From an uncultured Clostridia bacterium (GTDB lineage: Bacteria; Bacillota; Clostridia; Lachnospirales; CAG-274), in NCBI GenBank assembly GCA_910579745.1, contig CAJTVH010000001.1, positions 62,001 through 126,000 of the forward strand: 64,000 nt of DNA, read 5' to 3'. The notes beneath the pieces are model-generated. The model ran no database searches. It was given only the letters and a program-made list of their open reading frames with translations, and was not told where the DNA came from. A program made the position numbers and the translations under genes. Position 1 is the first letter of the stretch, and each line of letters opens with the position of its first letter. Positions 1-9,397 of the stretch are shown here, piece by piece.

Positions 1-1494
1 ATTTTGAGGAAGCCAATAAGGGAAATTTTTTATATTGTCGTTTAAATACATATCGAATTTCAAAATATTTTTAAGTTTGTCCAAATCTTTGGTATGTGAG
101 AGACAAAATTCAAACATAATAGTATACAGTCTCATTTTGTTATGGGAGACTTCGTGGTAGTCACGCTCAATCCAATATAACGCTAATTTCTCGAAAAAAG
201 AAAAAGGTCTGTCAAAAAGGTTTACCATAAATTTAACCGTATTTAAACACTTTCCTGAATTATAATATATTTCTACCATTTCAGCGATATATTTAAGAAA
301 CGTCATTTTACCGAAATTAATTTTTCCTGTAAATAAAACCTCATACGGCGGTTTCTCATTATAGACAATGCCGTATTTTTCAGAGTTTTTTCTAAGGCCG
401 GAACCCCTTAGAAGTTTCAGGAAACCAAGCTGAATCTGTTCAGGATAGACCGTATAAACGTCGTCAAAGGACTTCTTAAATGAGTCGTAATCCTCAAACG
501 GCAAGCCGGCTATTAAATCAAGATGCTGATGAATATTTTTAAAGCTCTTGATGATTGAGACTTTTTCTAAAAGTTTGGCAAGGTCAGTTTTTCTTTGAAT
601 AGAAGAAAGTGTTTGAGGATTTGTAGATTGTACTCCTATTTCAAGCTGGAAAAGTTGTTTTCTCGCTTTTTTCAGTACATTCAACATATCATCATCGATA
701 ATATCCGCTGAAATCTCAAAATGAAAGTTTGTTATGCCGTTATCGTTTTTAATCAGAAATTCCCATATTTCGACAGCGAATTTTTTATTACAGTTGAAGG
801 TTCTGTCAACAAATTTTACTTGTTTTACTTTTTTGTCAAGAAAAAATTTTAAATCTTTAAAGGCTCGTTCTTTAGATAAAAACCTTACGCCTTTCTCAAT
901 GGAGGAGAGGCAGTATTGACAATTATACGGGCAGCCTCTTGAGGTTTCATAATATATTATTTTGTTTTGAAGCTCTTCAATAGAAAAATCATCATACACA
1001 AAAGGAATGTCGTCAAGAGTGAGAGGGGTTCTTTTTTTTGTGACAACGATTTTTTCCTCATCATGATAGGCTATTCCGTCAATATCCGAGAGGTTTTTAT
1101 TTTTATCTTTTAAGAAAGATATTATTTCAAAAGATGTTCTTTCTCCTTCTCCTATTGTTATAATATCCGCTCCCCTTTGAAATAAATACTCGTATTCATG
1201 GCTTACTTCCGGGCCTCCAAGTATTATTTTGGTATTTGGTAAAATTTTCTTTATGACGGAAACTATATTTAAAATCATTTCTATATTCCATATATAACAC
1301 GAAAAACCGAGGACATCGGGTTTCATTTTATAAATTTCGGAAAATATAAATTCCTCACTGTTGTTTATTGTAAATTCAGCGATGTTTATATTTATATTAA
1401 ATTTTGCGCAGTATTTTTTTATACTCCTAAGAGCCAGTGAGGAATGAATAAATTTAGCGTTGAGCGCTATGAAAACAGTTTTTATAACAATCAC
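1..1494 (-). CDS. B12-binding radical SAM protein (DUF4080-like), cut by window edge
   Basis: The gene runs off the left edge; 498 codons are visible. The N-terminus (FIALNAKFIHSSLALRSIK) matches the cobalamin-binding domain start of DUF4080 radical SAM proteins. The [4Fe-4S]-binding CxxxCxxC motif is at residues 188-195 (CPYNCQYC) in the context ETSRGCPYNCQYC. Family members bind cobalamin and S-adenosylmethionine; substrates are unknown. The start used is GTG at 1494, 21 bp after the sirtuin stop on the same strand, so the two are probably co-transcribed. No ideal Shine-Dalgarno precedes this GTG, so the exact start is uncertain. Confidence 0.85.
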   Translation of the reverse strand, partial: MIVIKTVFIALNAKFIHSSLALRSIKKYCAKFNININIAEFTINNSEEFIFSEIYKMKPDVLGFSCYIWNIEMILNIVSVIKKILPNTKIILGGPEVSHEYEYLFQRGADIITIGEGERTSFEIISFLKDKNKNLSDIDGIAYHDEEKIVVTKKRTPLTLDDIPFVYDDFSIEELQNKIIYYETSRGCPYNCQYCLSSIEKGVRFLSKERAFKDLKFFLDKKVKQVKFVDRTFNCNKKFAVEIWEFLIKNDNGITNFHFEISADIIDDDMLNVLKKARKQLFQLEIGVQSTNPQTLSSIQRKTDLAKLLEKVSIIKSFKNIHQHLDLIAGLPFEDYDSFKKSFDDVYTVYPEQIQLGFLKLLRGSGLRKNSEKYGIVYNEKPPYEVLFTGKINFGKMTFLKYIAEMVEIYYNSGKCLNTVKFMVNLFDRPFSFFEKLALYWIERDYHEVSHNKMRLYTIMFEFCLSHTKDLDKLKNILKFDMYLNDNIKNFPYWLPQN

Positions 1495-1515
1495 CTCAGT
1501 CTATTGAAGTATTTA

Positions 1516-2244
1516 TTAAATATCAACGACTGCGGAGAGAACATCTCCTATGCTGTCGTGAATGACGAGATTAGCTCTTTCGTCGTAAGAAGTTTTAGAC
1601 TTATTTATAAGAATAAGTTTATTGCCTTTATAGTAGTTCACAAGACCGGCAGCAGGATAAACCACAAGGCTTGTCCCGCCGACAATAAGTACGTCGGCGC
1701 TGTTTATATATTTGCAGGCGGAACTTAAAACATAATCGTCAAGGCCCTCCTCATAAAGAATAACGTCGGGTTTTATCAATGAACCGCATTTTTCACAGTA
1801 GGGTACTTTTTCTGATTTTAAAATAAAATCCACATCGTAAAATTTTTCGCACTTTATACAATAATTTCTGAAGACTGAACCATGAAGCTCAAAAACATTT
1901 TTACTTCCCGCCATCTGGTGGAGGTTGTCGATATTTTGAGTTATAACAGCTTTAAGTTTTCCACGCTCCTCGAGCTTTGCTAAAGCTATATGCGCTTTAT
2001 TGGGCTTAGCGTTTTTATATATAAGATTATTTTTATAATAATCATAGAACAATTCTGTATGTTTTACAAAAAATGAGTGACTTATAAGGCTTTCAGGAGA
2101 GTAGCCGTATTTATTAACGGCGTTGTAAAGTCCTTTTTCACTTCTAAAATCTGGAATGTTACTTTCTGTCGATACACCAGCGCCTCCTAAAAACACAATA
2201 TTATCGCTTTTATCAATTATTTCCCTTAGTTCTTTATAAGCCAT
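1516..2244 (-). CDS. cobB: NAD-dependent protein deacylase, sirtuin (SIR2/CobB family)
   Basis: A 242-residue sirtuin. Visible motifs in order are GGAGVSTESNIPDFR (NAD binding), TQNIDNLHQMAGS, the catalytic-histidine motif ELHGS, and two CxxC pairs (CIKC and CEKCG) forming the structural zinc site. It removes acyl groups from lysines using NAD+ and acts in the cytoplasm. The ATG at 2244 is chosen because an AAGGTG site lies just upstream; a longer in-frame extension lacks one. It is followed after 21 bp by the radical SAM gene. Confidence 0.92.
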   Translation of the reverse strand: MAYKELREIIDKSDNIVFLGGAGVSTESNIPDFRSEKGLYNAVNKYGYSPESLISHSFFVKHTELFYDYYKNNLIYKNAKPNKAHIALAKLEERGKLKAVITQNIDNLHQMAGSKNVFELHGSVFRNYCIKCEKFYDVDFILKSEKVPYCEKCGSLIKPDVILYEEGLDDYVLSSACKYINSADVLIVGGTSLVVYPAAGLVNYYKGNKLILINKSKTSYDERANLVIHDSIGDVLSAVVDI

Positions 2245-2350
2245 AAAATCACCTTCTCTTTCCAACGGATAATGCCGCAATTTTTTACAATACGTTTTGA
2301 TATATGAGTACTACAATATAAATATAATTCAAATTTAAGGAGTGGTACTG

Positions 2351-2752
2351 ATGGAATTTAAAAATTTATTTGAGAGTTTCAATCAAAATGGAAAGCTTGT
2401 TTTATCTGATAAACTTTTTTCCCTGCGGTTTGGAGAGCTTTGTTTTAATGAGCATCCTGACTTTGAAGGCGTATTCCTAAAACACATAATTACCTCAAAG
2501 CAAACAAACGGGATGTTTAGCTATCATCTGGTAAAAATTGAGCCTAATAAAAAAATTGGGGAACATATCCATAAAAATCAGTTTGAGACCCACGAAATTA
2601 TCGCTGGAAATGGAGTGTGTGTCAACAACGGTACAGAGATAATATACAGACCTGGGATAATCTCAATTTTAGAGAAAAACACCCCTCATAAGATTATCGC
2701 GGGAGACAATGGCCTTTATATATTCGCTAAATTTATACCAGCTTTGTGTTAA
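2351..2752 (+). CDS. Small cupin-domain protein
   Basis: A 133-residue single-domain cupin. The first cupin motif is recognisable as GEHIHKNQFETHEI with metal-ligand type histidines and glutamate, and the second includes TPHKIIAG. The start at 2351 follows an AAGGAG site; an in-frame GTG 9 bp upstream lies too close to that site. The 3' end overlaps the convergent AraC-type gene by 20 bp, so the two transcripts are antisense at their tails. Substrate is unknown. Confidence 0.8.
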   Translation: MEFKNLFESFNQNGKLVLSDKLFSLRFGELCFNEHPDFEGVFLKHIITSKQTNGMFSYHLVKIEPNKKIGEHIHKNQFETHEIIAGNGVCVNNGTEIIYRPGIISILEKNTPHKIIAGDNGLYIFAKFIPALC

Positions 2753-3500
2753 AATCAATATTTTGTTCTAAAGCCATTTTATAATCCGTAGGTGTAAGTC
2801 CGACAATATCCTTAAAATATTTTATAAAATGGCTTTGGTCATAAAATCCTGTATTAACCGCTATTTCTGTTAAAGAAATATTTTCTTTGATAAGTTTTTG
2901 AGCTTTTCTTATACGGTTTTGTATTAAAAATTTATGAGGAGTGAGTCCTATTTTAGTTTTAAAATTTCTTATAAACTGATATTTACTTATATATTCTGTT
3001 TTCGCCATATTATAGATATTTATACTATTTTCAGGATATATTTCAAGACGGTTTTTAAGATTTTTATTAATTCCGAAATTTTCCTCATATTTTATAAATT
3101 TAAGTTTATAAGCTGTCAAATTCGTAAATTTGCGAGAGATAGAGTCGGTAAAAAAGTTTAAGCGGTTTTCTTTAAGAAAATCCTCGATTTTATGTTTTAT
3201 TTCATCTATGGATAACTTTTTGACGACTTTTTTATTTACGCATATACTTGCCATGGAGTATGGATTTATTGGCGTTATACTATGCGGAGTATAGGGAGGA
3301 ATAATAAAAAAATCATTTTTTTTATAAAAATCCGTTTTACCGTTTATATTTATTTTTATAACGCCTTCTGTTATTATTCCCGCCGTAAAATGAAAAACAT
3401 GATTATGAACATGATAAGGAATCAATGATTTTTCGCATAAAATTATCTCAAGGCAGTTTTCAGTGTCGGAAATATAGCGGATGTTTTTATATTTTTTCAT
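2733..3500 (-). CDS. AraC family regulator with N-terminal cupin
   Basis: A 255-residue protein. The N-terminal half is a cupin-type ligand domain (HVHNHVFHFTAG, with PPYTPHSI as the second motif). The C-terminal half has two helix-turn-helix units ending in the usual AraC signature (ISLTEIAVNTGFYDQSHFIKYFKDIVGLTPTDY, split by domain). It lies 9 bp after the aminotransferase on the same strand and is probably its operon partner. Ligand and targets are unknown. Confidence 0.88.
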   Translation of the reverse strand: MKKYKNIRYISDTENCLEIILCEKSLIPYHVHNHVFHFTAGIITEGVIKININGKTDFYKKNDFFIIPPYTPHSITPINPYSMASICVNKKVVKKLSIDEIKHKIEDFLKENRLNFFTDSISRKFTNLTAYKLKFIKYEENFGINKNLKNRLEIYPENSINIYNMAKTEYISKYQFIRNFKTKIGLTPHKFLIQNRIRKAQKLIKENISLTEIAVNTGFYDQSHFIKYFKDIVGLTPTDYKMALEQNIDFNTKLV

Positions 3501-3509
3501 AAGACATTT

Positions 3510-4685
3510 TTATTTTTTGTATTTTTTTACAAATTTCTCAATTTTATCAAGCGCCGCGTTAATATCTTTAATAGAGTAAGCGTACGAACAGCGTATAAAC
3601 CCTTCTCCGCAGTCTCCCAAAGCTGTTCCGGGAACGACGGCGACCTTTTCCTCGTGAAGAAGTTTTTCACAAAATTCGTCTGATGTCATACCTGTAACGG
3701 AAATAGACGGAAAAAGATAAAATGCCCCTAATGCCTCAAAGCACTCAAGACCCATGTCTCTGAACCCTTTAAGCATAACCCGCCTTCTTCTGTCATATTC
3801 TTTTCGCATTTTGCTCACGTTTTCCTCACAGCTTCTTAATCCCTCAACCGCCGAGTATTGGCTTATCGTAGGGGCGCACATAATAATATACTGATGAATT
3901 TTAAGCATAGCCGATATAATATCGGGGGGAGCGGCGGCATAGCCAAGGCGCCAGCCTGTCATGGCGAAAGACTTAGAGAATCCGTTGAGTACGATTGTTT
4001 TTTCATACATTCCCTCTATTTCAGCGATAGACACATGTTTTCTGTCACCGTATGTAAGCTCTGAGTAAATCTCGTCGCTTATAACGACAATATCTCTTTC
4101 TCTCAGAACTTTGGCGATTTTTTCAAGGTCTTCCCTCTCCATAATCGCTCCTGTCGGATTATTTGGATATGGGAGAATAAGAGCTTTTGTTTTATCGGTT
4201 ATCTTCTCAAGGATCTCCTCAGGAGTAAGTCTGAAATTATTCTCAACTTTTGTGGTAATAACGACAGGCGTACCCCCCGCCATAATTATACAAGGTTTAT
4301 ATGAGACAAAAGAAGGCTCAGGAAGAAGAACCTCGTCTCCCTGGTCGATAATAGCCCTAAGGGCTATGTCAATTCCCTCGCTCGCTCCGACTGTCACAAG
4401 AATTTGATTTTTATAGTCATAGTCGAGGTTTATTTTATTTTTAAGGTATTTTGATATCTCTTTTCGTAATTCGGGAAGTCCGGCGTTTGACGTATAAACT
4501 GTTCTGCATTTTTCGATAGTATATATAGCCCTCTCACGAACCGCCCATGGAGTGTCGAAATCGGGTTCTCCTACGCCGAGAGAAATCGCCCCCTCGATTT
4601 CATTAGCCACGTCAAAAAACCTTCGTATTCCTGAATATGGTATATTTTTAATTTTTTCCGTAATAAAAGATTTTTTTTCTGTCAT
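3510..4685 (-). CDS. PLP-dependent aminotransferase, class I/II
   Basis: A 391-residue fold-type I aminotransferase. Visible features are the N-terminal SLGVGEPDFDTP segment, the PYPNNPTGA loop, VISDEIYSEL with the PLP-contacting aspartate and tyrosine, and the Schiff-base lysine in GFSKSFAMTGWRLGY. It resembles aspartate/aromatic-type enzymes (PatA/AspC group); the amino donor cannot be told from sequence. The first codon overlaps the stop of the upstream Lrp-type gene by 4 bp (ATGA), so the two are translationally coupled. Confidence 0.9.
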   Translation of the reverse strand: MTEKKSFITEKIKNIPYSGIRRFFDVANEIEGAISLGVGEPDFDTPWAVRERAIYTIEKCRTVYTSNAGLPELRKEISKYLKNKINLDYDYKNQILVTVGASEGIDIALRAIIDQGDEVLLPEPSFVSYKPCIIMAGGTPVVITTKVENNFRLTPEEILEKITDKTKALILPYPNNPTGAIMEREDLEKIAKVLRERDIVVISDEIYSELTYGDRKHVSIAEIEGMYEKTIVLNGFSKSFAMTGWRLGYAAAPPDIISAMLKIHQYIIMCAPTISQYSAVEGLRSCEENVSKMRKEYDRRRRVMLKGFRDMGLECFEALGAFYLFPSISVTGMTSDEFCEKLLHEEKVAVVPGTALGDCGEGFIRCSYAYSIKDINAALDKIEKFVKKYKK

Positions 4686-5173
4686 GGCGACACAATCATC
4701 CTTTCGTCACATTTTTTTTCCTCATCCAAAATAACTCCGTGATCTTTATATTTTTTTAGAACAAAATGGGTTGCTGTGCTTAAAACAGAGTCAAGAGTGG
4801 ATAGTTTTGTTGAGATAAAAGAAGATATTTCTTTTAAATTTTTGCCTTCCATAATAATTGTTAAATCAAAAGCTCCGGACATGAGATAAACCGCTTTTAC
4901 CTCGTCAAAGTTTTGTATTCTCTGCGCTATTTTATCAAATCCCTGATCTCTCTGAGGAGTAACTTTTACCTCAATCAGCGCGGTTACATATTCTCTTTCG
5001 GTATTATCCCAGTTTATAAGGGTGTTATAGCCACATATTACATTTTCACTCTCAAGTTTCTCAATACATTTTTTTATTTCCTCAATATCTTTTCCAAGCA
5101 TATCCGCTATTTCTCTCGCTGAAATTCTGCTGTCTTTTTCCAAAAGTTCAAGAATATCTTTTTCCATAAACAT
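4682..5173 (-). CDS. Lrp/AsnC family transcriptional regulator
   Basis: About 163 residues. An N-terminal winged helix (DILELLEKDSRISAREIADM) is followed by an RAM/Lrp ligand-binding domain (YLMSGAFDLTIIMEGKNL). It is first in an apparent operon with the aminotransferase (4-bp overlap) and the AraC-type regulator, so it probably senses an amino acid handled by that enzyme. ATG at 5173 is chosen over the ATG at 5167 because GGAG sits 5 bases upstream. Confidence 0.9.
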   Translation of the reverse strand: MFMEKDILELLEKDSRISAREIADMLGKDIEEIKKCIEKLESENVICGYNTLINWDNTEREYVTALIEVKVTPQRDQGFDKIAQRIQNFDEVKAVYLMSGAFDLTIIMEGKNLKEISSFISTKLSTLDSVLSTATHFVLKKYKDHGVILDEEKKCDERMIVSP

Positions 5174-5610
5174 CAATTCTCCTTTTCTGAGATGTTATTA
5201 TATATTAAGGTATTAAAATTCACCGAATGTTATAAGCTTTTGTCGCCGACGGTGATATTTAATAAACGTTTATATTGTTTTCATGGTAAAAATATATAGA
5301 ATTTTTACTGAGGTGTATCCGAAGGATAAAAAACTAACGTTTAAATTTTTAAGAAAGCGGCGGTCATATGATTTTTACAACTGTCAGATAATTTTCAGAT
5401 ACGCCTTAATGTTTAAATTATACTCCATTTTTTTGATTATTAAAAGACTATTTTTAATTTTTTTTATTTATCCAATCTCTATATATAATGGGCCCAACGG
5501 CATAAAAAAGAAAAAGCGTTTTACTGGAGCGTTCTGTTCTGTCACTTCGCGTATATTCCTGGAATTGTTTCAACGAAAGGCTCTTTAATTTTTAAACGCT
5601 TAAATTATAA

Positions 5611-5751
5611 AGGAAACACCGCACAAAGGAAAATAAAAATAATTTTTCAAATTTAAAATTTCCGTTATCGTGTCATTTTTCAAGAAAAATAATACTAACA
5701 CTACAATTTTTTTAAAAAATTATTTTTATTTTCCTTTGTGCGGTATTTCCT
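5611..5751. repeat. 141-bp element with about 37-bp terminal inverted repeats
   Basis: The two ends are near-perfect inverted copies with one mismatch in about 37 bp. They begin AGGAAATACCGCACAAAGG (left copy has C for T at position 7). The interior is AT-rich and has no coding capacity. The structure is that of a MITE or small palindromic repeat. Confidence 0.8.
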
Positions 5752-5859
5752 AAAAATAATTTTTATATTATCTTATTTTTCATTCTCAAGTTGTTTGACT
5801 ATAAAAAATATTGATTAATTTTTTAATCACCAAAATTGATATTTTGAATAATATAGAAT

Positions 5860-5970
5860 ATGAACCAAATGTTTTCTCTCCTTTTATTTCGGGAAAGTAT
5901 TGAAGGGGCGGGAAAATTTAAATGATGTTAAAATTTTCCGCCGTTTTAATAAGCCCGTTTTATGGTTCAT
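5860..5970. other. Paired intergenic region, possible structured RNA
   Basis: An 8-bp closing stem (ATGAACCA at 5860-5867 with TGGTTCAT at 5963-5970) encloses a second strong hairpin (5907-5919 with 5931-5942, GGCGG/CCGCC base). A terminator-like hairpin follows at 5983. The arrangement could be a small RNA, or another short inverted-repeat element. No family is assigned. Confidence 0.3.
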
Positions 5971-5982
5971 TTATTATTTTGA

Positions 5983-6029
5983 AAAGTCCTCATTTTATGG
6001 CGCGACCATATCTAAAATGAGGGCTTTTT
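5983..6029 (+). terminator. Strong intrinsic terminator hairpin
   Basis: About 16 bp of stem (AAAAGTCCTCATTTTA with the matching downstream arm) followed by TTTTT. The stem is symmetric enough to work in either direction. No gene ends here on the plus strand, which supports a non-coding transcript upstream. Confidence 0.7.
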
Positions 6030-6361
6030 CTAATAGGCCCGTTTTAAGCATCTGAAATGTCGTTTGGCAGATATTTTTTCTTTATACTTTCTGAGATATT
6101 TTATAAGTATTACCGTTAAAATTAAACTTTATATTATAAAAAATCTCTTTTCAATATTGTCACAGATGATTTGAATAGGTTATTATGAATTTAATAAAAT
6201 AATATCTTCATATATTTTATTAAATATGTTATAATTAAAGTTATAACGTATTTGTTCTGAATTTTTTAAAATTGACTTTTTATAGTTAAAACTAAAAACA
6301 AGTTATGAAAGCGTTATAATTTTAATCAGTTTTTATTATTTTAATTTTGGAGTGAGTATTT

Positions 6362-7519
6362 ATGAAAATTGTTTCGTTGCATGCCGCTATGCCAGCCTTT
6401 GAACAGGGACTTAACAATGTTTCTCAAATTTTGAGAAATACTTTTTATGAGTTGGGCGTGGAGGTTGAGGAAATTAACCTTTCGCTTTTTGATATTCATT
6501 TTTTTGATGGTATAAAATCTCAGTCTGTTGAAAATATTTTACATAGGGTTTCGGTCGCCGACGGGGTTATTTTTGAGTCGACGTCGGTTTTGTCAATGCC
6601 CTGCGGAATTTTACAGACATTTATTGAGCATCTTGGTTATGGAATTTATAAAAATGTTTTTCAGGGTAAAAAGTGTTTCTGCGTTACGGTATCTCGGGAT
6701 GGAAGCGAAAAAAAAGCCTGTGACCGTATAACTGACGTTATATCATATTTTGGGGGAATTGATACGGGCAAAATAACTATTTCGGAGAATGACGCCGTAA
6801 AAGCTATGAACGAGCCCTATATCAGGGAGGCTGTTGAGAAATACGCTGAGGATTTATACAGGATTTTAAAACAAGATAGAAATTTTATTATTCCTCAAGG
6901 CAAAATGGCAATTGATAACGGCTCGGATTTTAATTTTAATGAAAACGCAAATAAAATTATAAGTGAGCCTAAAGCGAAAAAAATCAAGACAAGTGAGATA
7001 TTAAGGGAAATTGATTACAGTGAGTTTGATGCGCGTCAAGAGGAGGACATAAAAGAAATTTCAAAAATTCTGACAAGCCAGTATAACAATGAAAAATCAG
7101 ACGAGGAAAAAGGCGGGAATGTTTTTTTTCAGCAGGGTTATCAAAATTATTATCAGGATTTAAACGGCAGTTTCTCAAACGTTGTTCCTCATATTAAAAG
7201 CTGTCAGCAAAGAACACAGAGCCTTTATCACTATTTTCAGCCTCAGCTGTCATCAGGTATTGAGGCGGTTATTCAAATAAACGTAAAAGGCGACGAGAAA
7301 TTTGAGGGGTATCTTGTGATAAGAGGGGGAAATTGCGAATATTTTGACGGGGTTCATGAAAATCCTGACGTTACGGTATTTTCTGATTGTTCTGTATGGC
7401 TTGACATTTTAAATGGAAAGTATACTATTCAAAAGGCTTTTATGATAGGGCAGCTTAAAGTAAGGGGGAATTTTGTTCTTATGACAAAGTTTGACCAGCT
7501 TTTTAAAATACCTAAATAA
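6362..7519 (+). CDS. Flavodoxin/FMN-reductase-like domain fused to SCP2-like domain
   Basis: A 385-residue protein. Residues 1 to about 170 look like an NADPH-dependent FMN reductase/flavodoxin fold (strand, then an N-terminal loop, then VADGVIFESTSVLSMPCGILQTFIEH). A linker of about 90 low-complexity residues follows. The last 100 residues match the SCP2 sterol-transfer fold (AVIQINVKGDEKFEGYLVI ... NPDVTVFSDCSVWLDILNGK). The start is ATG at 6362 after a GGAGTGAG site. The function is unknown; the fusion suggests redox chemistry on a hydrophobic ligand, which is inference. Confidence 0.7.
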   Translation: MKIVSLHAAMPAFEQGLNNVSQILRNTFYELGVEVEEINLSLFDIHFFDGIKSQSVENILHRVSVADGVIFESTSVLSMPCGILQTFIEHLGYGIYKNVFQGKKCFCVTVSRDGSEKKACDRITDVISYFGGIDTGKITISENDAVKAMNEPYIREAVEKYAEDLYRILKQDRNFIIPQGKMAIDNGSDFNFNENANKIISEPKAKKIKTSEILREIDYSEFDARQEEDIKEISKILTSQYNNEKSDEEKGGNVFFQQGYQNYYQDLNGSFSNVVPHIKSCQQRTQSLYHYFQPQLSSGIEAVIQINVKGDEKFEGYLVIRGGNCEYFDGVHENPDVTVFSDCSVWLDILNGKYTIQKAFMIGQLKVRGNFVLMTKFDQLFKIPK

Positions 7520-7624
7520 ATTTATTTCTTTGTTGATTTTACCTCTTATGTTTAGTATAATTATGGCAAAAATAAAATTAGTTTTATTTTTTGACAATCT
7601 TTAAGAAAAGAGGCGTTTTTATTT

Positions 7625-8464
7625 ATGAAGTTTACAAAAATGCAAGGCTGTGGGAACGATTATGTTTATGTGAACTGTTTTGCGGAGAAAGTTGAGAATC
7701 CGTCTGAACTCGCTAAAATTATCAGCGACAGGCATTTTGGAGTCGGATCGGACGGACTTATTCTTATTATGCCGAGCGAAACCGCGGATTGCCGTATGAG
7801 AATGTTTAACTGGGACGGCTCAGAATCCGAAATGTGCGGAAACGGTGTAAGATGTGTCGGAAAGTATGTTCATGACAGAGGAATAGTAAATAAGGATACG
7901 ATTACGGTTGAGACTCTCGCCGGAATTAAAATTTTAAATCTTAAATTAGATGATGAAAATCAAACTATTTCTTTAACGGTTGATATGGGAGAGCCTATTT
8001 TGAAAGCTTCCGATATTCCTGTTGTTTCAGAGGAAAATCCCGTGAAAAATCTCACTCTTAAAGCTTTTGACAGAGAATTTACTTTTACTTGTGTATCAAT
8101 GGGAAATCCTCACGCCGTAACATTTATTGATAATGTTGATGATTTTAATATTGAGAAATATGGTTCTGTGCTTGAGACGGACGAGCATTTTCCAAAACGC
8201 GCTAACATCGAGTTTGTTCAGATTATAGATAAAAGTCATCTTAAAATGAGGGTTTGGGAAAGAGGCACGGGAGAGACTCTCGCCTGCGGAACAGGTACGT
8301 GCGCTACGGTTGTAGCCGCCGCTCTTAATGAGAAATCCGACAGAAACAACGTGGACGTTAAACTTCTTGGGGGGCATTTACAAATTACGTGGGATGAAAA
8401 AGACAATCACGTATATATGACAGGACCGGCCGAATTTTCATTTGACGGCGTATGGGAAAAATAG
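7625..8464 (+). CDS. dapF: Diaminopimelate epimerase
   Basis: 279 residues, normal length. It converts LL- to meso-diaminopimelate for lysine and peptidoglycan synthesis in the cytoplasm. The two catalytic cysteines are visible: Cys71 in MCGNGVRC and Cys221 in ACGTGTC. The N-terminal KMQGCGNDYVYVN and GVGSDG segments are typical. It stands alone between the SCP2-domain gene and repeats, with a terminator-like hairpin behind it. Confidence 0.97.
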   Translation: MKFTKMQGCGNDYVYVNCFAEKVENPSELAKIISDRHFGVGSDGLILIMPSETADCRMRMFNWDGSESEMCGNGVRCVGKYVHDRGIVNKDTITVETLAGIKILNLKLDDENQTISLTVDMGEPILKASDIPVVSEENPVKNLTLKAFDREFTFTCVSMGNPHAVTFIDNVDDFNIEKYGSVLETDEHFPKRANIEFVQIIDKSHLKMRVWERGTGETLACGTGTCATVVAAALNEKSDRNNVDVKLLGGHLQITWDEKDNHVYMTGPAEFSFDGVWEK

Positions 8465-8474
8465 ATATGAAAAT

Positions 8475-8528
8475 AAAACGCTGAATATATTGGGCTATTA
8501 AAAATTATTGGATATGTCCAGCGTTTTT
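8475..8528 (+). terminator. Terminator after dapF
   Basis: AAAACGCTG at the left pairs with CAGCGTTTTT at the right, about 10 bases after the dapF stop, ending in a T run. Confidence 0.6.
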
Positions 8529-8611
8529 CGGATGAAATATATACTTAGCTCCTATACAGCAATATTTTGAAAAAATTTATTGTTTTATAAGTTTTTGATT
8601 TATATATAGTT

Positions 8612-8792
8612 ATTAGATTTTTTTGAAACTTCGCGGCAATTCAGAGGGGTTGGGAAAAATTACTTTCATTTAAAACTTCTTTACGCTTTCAGTGTAAAAA
8701 AACAAAACATATTTGGCTGAAATTTTGAATAAAATAATTTTTTCTTCCCTATAAAATTGCCTTAATTAAATAGTTTTGAAAGAAGTCTATTA
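8612..8792. repeat. Repeat family D, copy 1 (about 180 bp)
   Basis: The ends are inverted: left TTTTTTTGAAACTTC, right AGTTTTGAAAGAAGTCTA. The same termini bound the copy at 25844-26014 inside the mobile element. The interior includes a segment ending AATAAAATAATTTTTT shared between copies. Flanking TA dinucleotides suggest a TA target. Confidence 0.7.
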
Positions 8793-8841
8793 TTAAGTTA
8801 AAAAATACGACAGTTTTTGATTTATATGGATAGAGAGAGTT

Positions 8842-9333
8842 ATGGATAAAAAAATTGTTCTTAAATTATATGATTTTACTATGAACAGAAAAGGTGTTTA
8901 TAATTTTATTAAATTTATTATTAATGTTTCAGCTTATATATTTTTTCTGATGTTTGGTATAATGACGATTACGCTTGCGGTTACTGGAAATGAAAAGATT
9001 TTTAAATTTTTTTTTGTAACTGTTTTTATTATTTTTTTTAATATGTTTGTAAGAAAATTGATAGGAAGAAAGAGACCTTTCGATGTTCTTAAAATAAACA
9101 GCATTGTAAGTCATAAAAGCGCTGGTTCTTTTCCAAGTAATCATTCCGCTTCGGCTATGGCTATAGCGTTTGCTTTTTTTTATGTAAGCCGTACTTGTGG
9201 AGCTATTATTTTTGTTATGGCTGTTGTTACAGGTATGGCTAGGGTATTTGCCGGATTACATTATTTATCGGATGTGCTCGCCGGATTTTTTGTCGGTATA
9301 TTTTTAGGTTATATCGGTTTTTTTTGTGTTTAA
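8842..9333 (+). CDS. PAP2-family membrane phosphatase
   Basis: 163 residues with several hydrophobic segments. The three PAP2 signature motifs are present in order: KLIGRKRPFD, FPSNHSAS, and RVFAGLHYLSDVLAG with the nucleophilic histidine. Family members dephosphorylate membrane lipid phosphates such as undecaprenyl or phosphatidylglycerol phosphate; the substrate here cannot be told. Confidence 0.88.
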   Translation: MDKKIVLKLYDFTMNRKGVYNFIKFIINVSAYIFFLMFGIMTITLAVTGNEKIFKFFFVTVFIIFFNMFVRKLIGRKRPFDVLKINSIVSHKSAGSFPSNHSASAMAIAFAFFYVSRTCGAIIFVMAVVTGMARVFAGLHYLSDVLAGFFVGIFLGYIGFFCV

Positions 9334-9397
9334 AGAAAATCTATTATAAAAAATTTATTTTACGACTGGCTGAGTTTTTGTCAAGGAGATTTTATTT

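Larger units (their letters stand above)
5174..6361. other. Long AT-rich spacer with repeats and hairpins
   Basis: No convincing gene is seen in 1.2 kb. It holds a solo end of repeat family A (about 5381-5411), a 141-bp inverted-repeat element, a paired region at 5860-5970 and a strong terminator-like hairpin at 5983-6029. The open frame at 5283-5588 runs through repeat sequence, lacks a ribosome binding site and resembles no known protein. Confidence 0.7.

Noticed and set aside
1444..1728. Plus-strand frame across the radical SAM and sirtuin genes
   Set aside because: Both strands cannot be right here; the minus-strand genes have full family motifs.
5283..5588. 101-codon open frame in the spacer after the lrp gene
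   Set aside because: It runs through repeat sequence (family A end near 5395), has no ribosome binding site and looks like no known protein.
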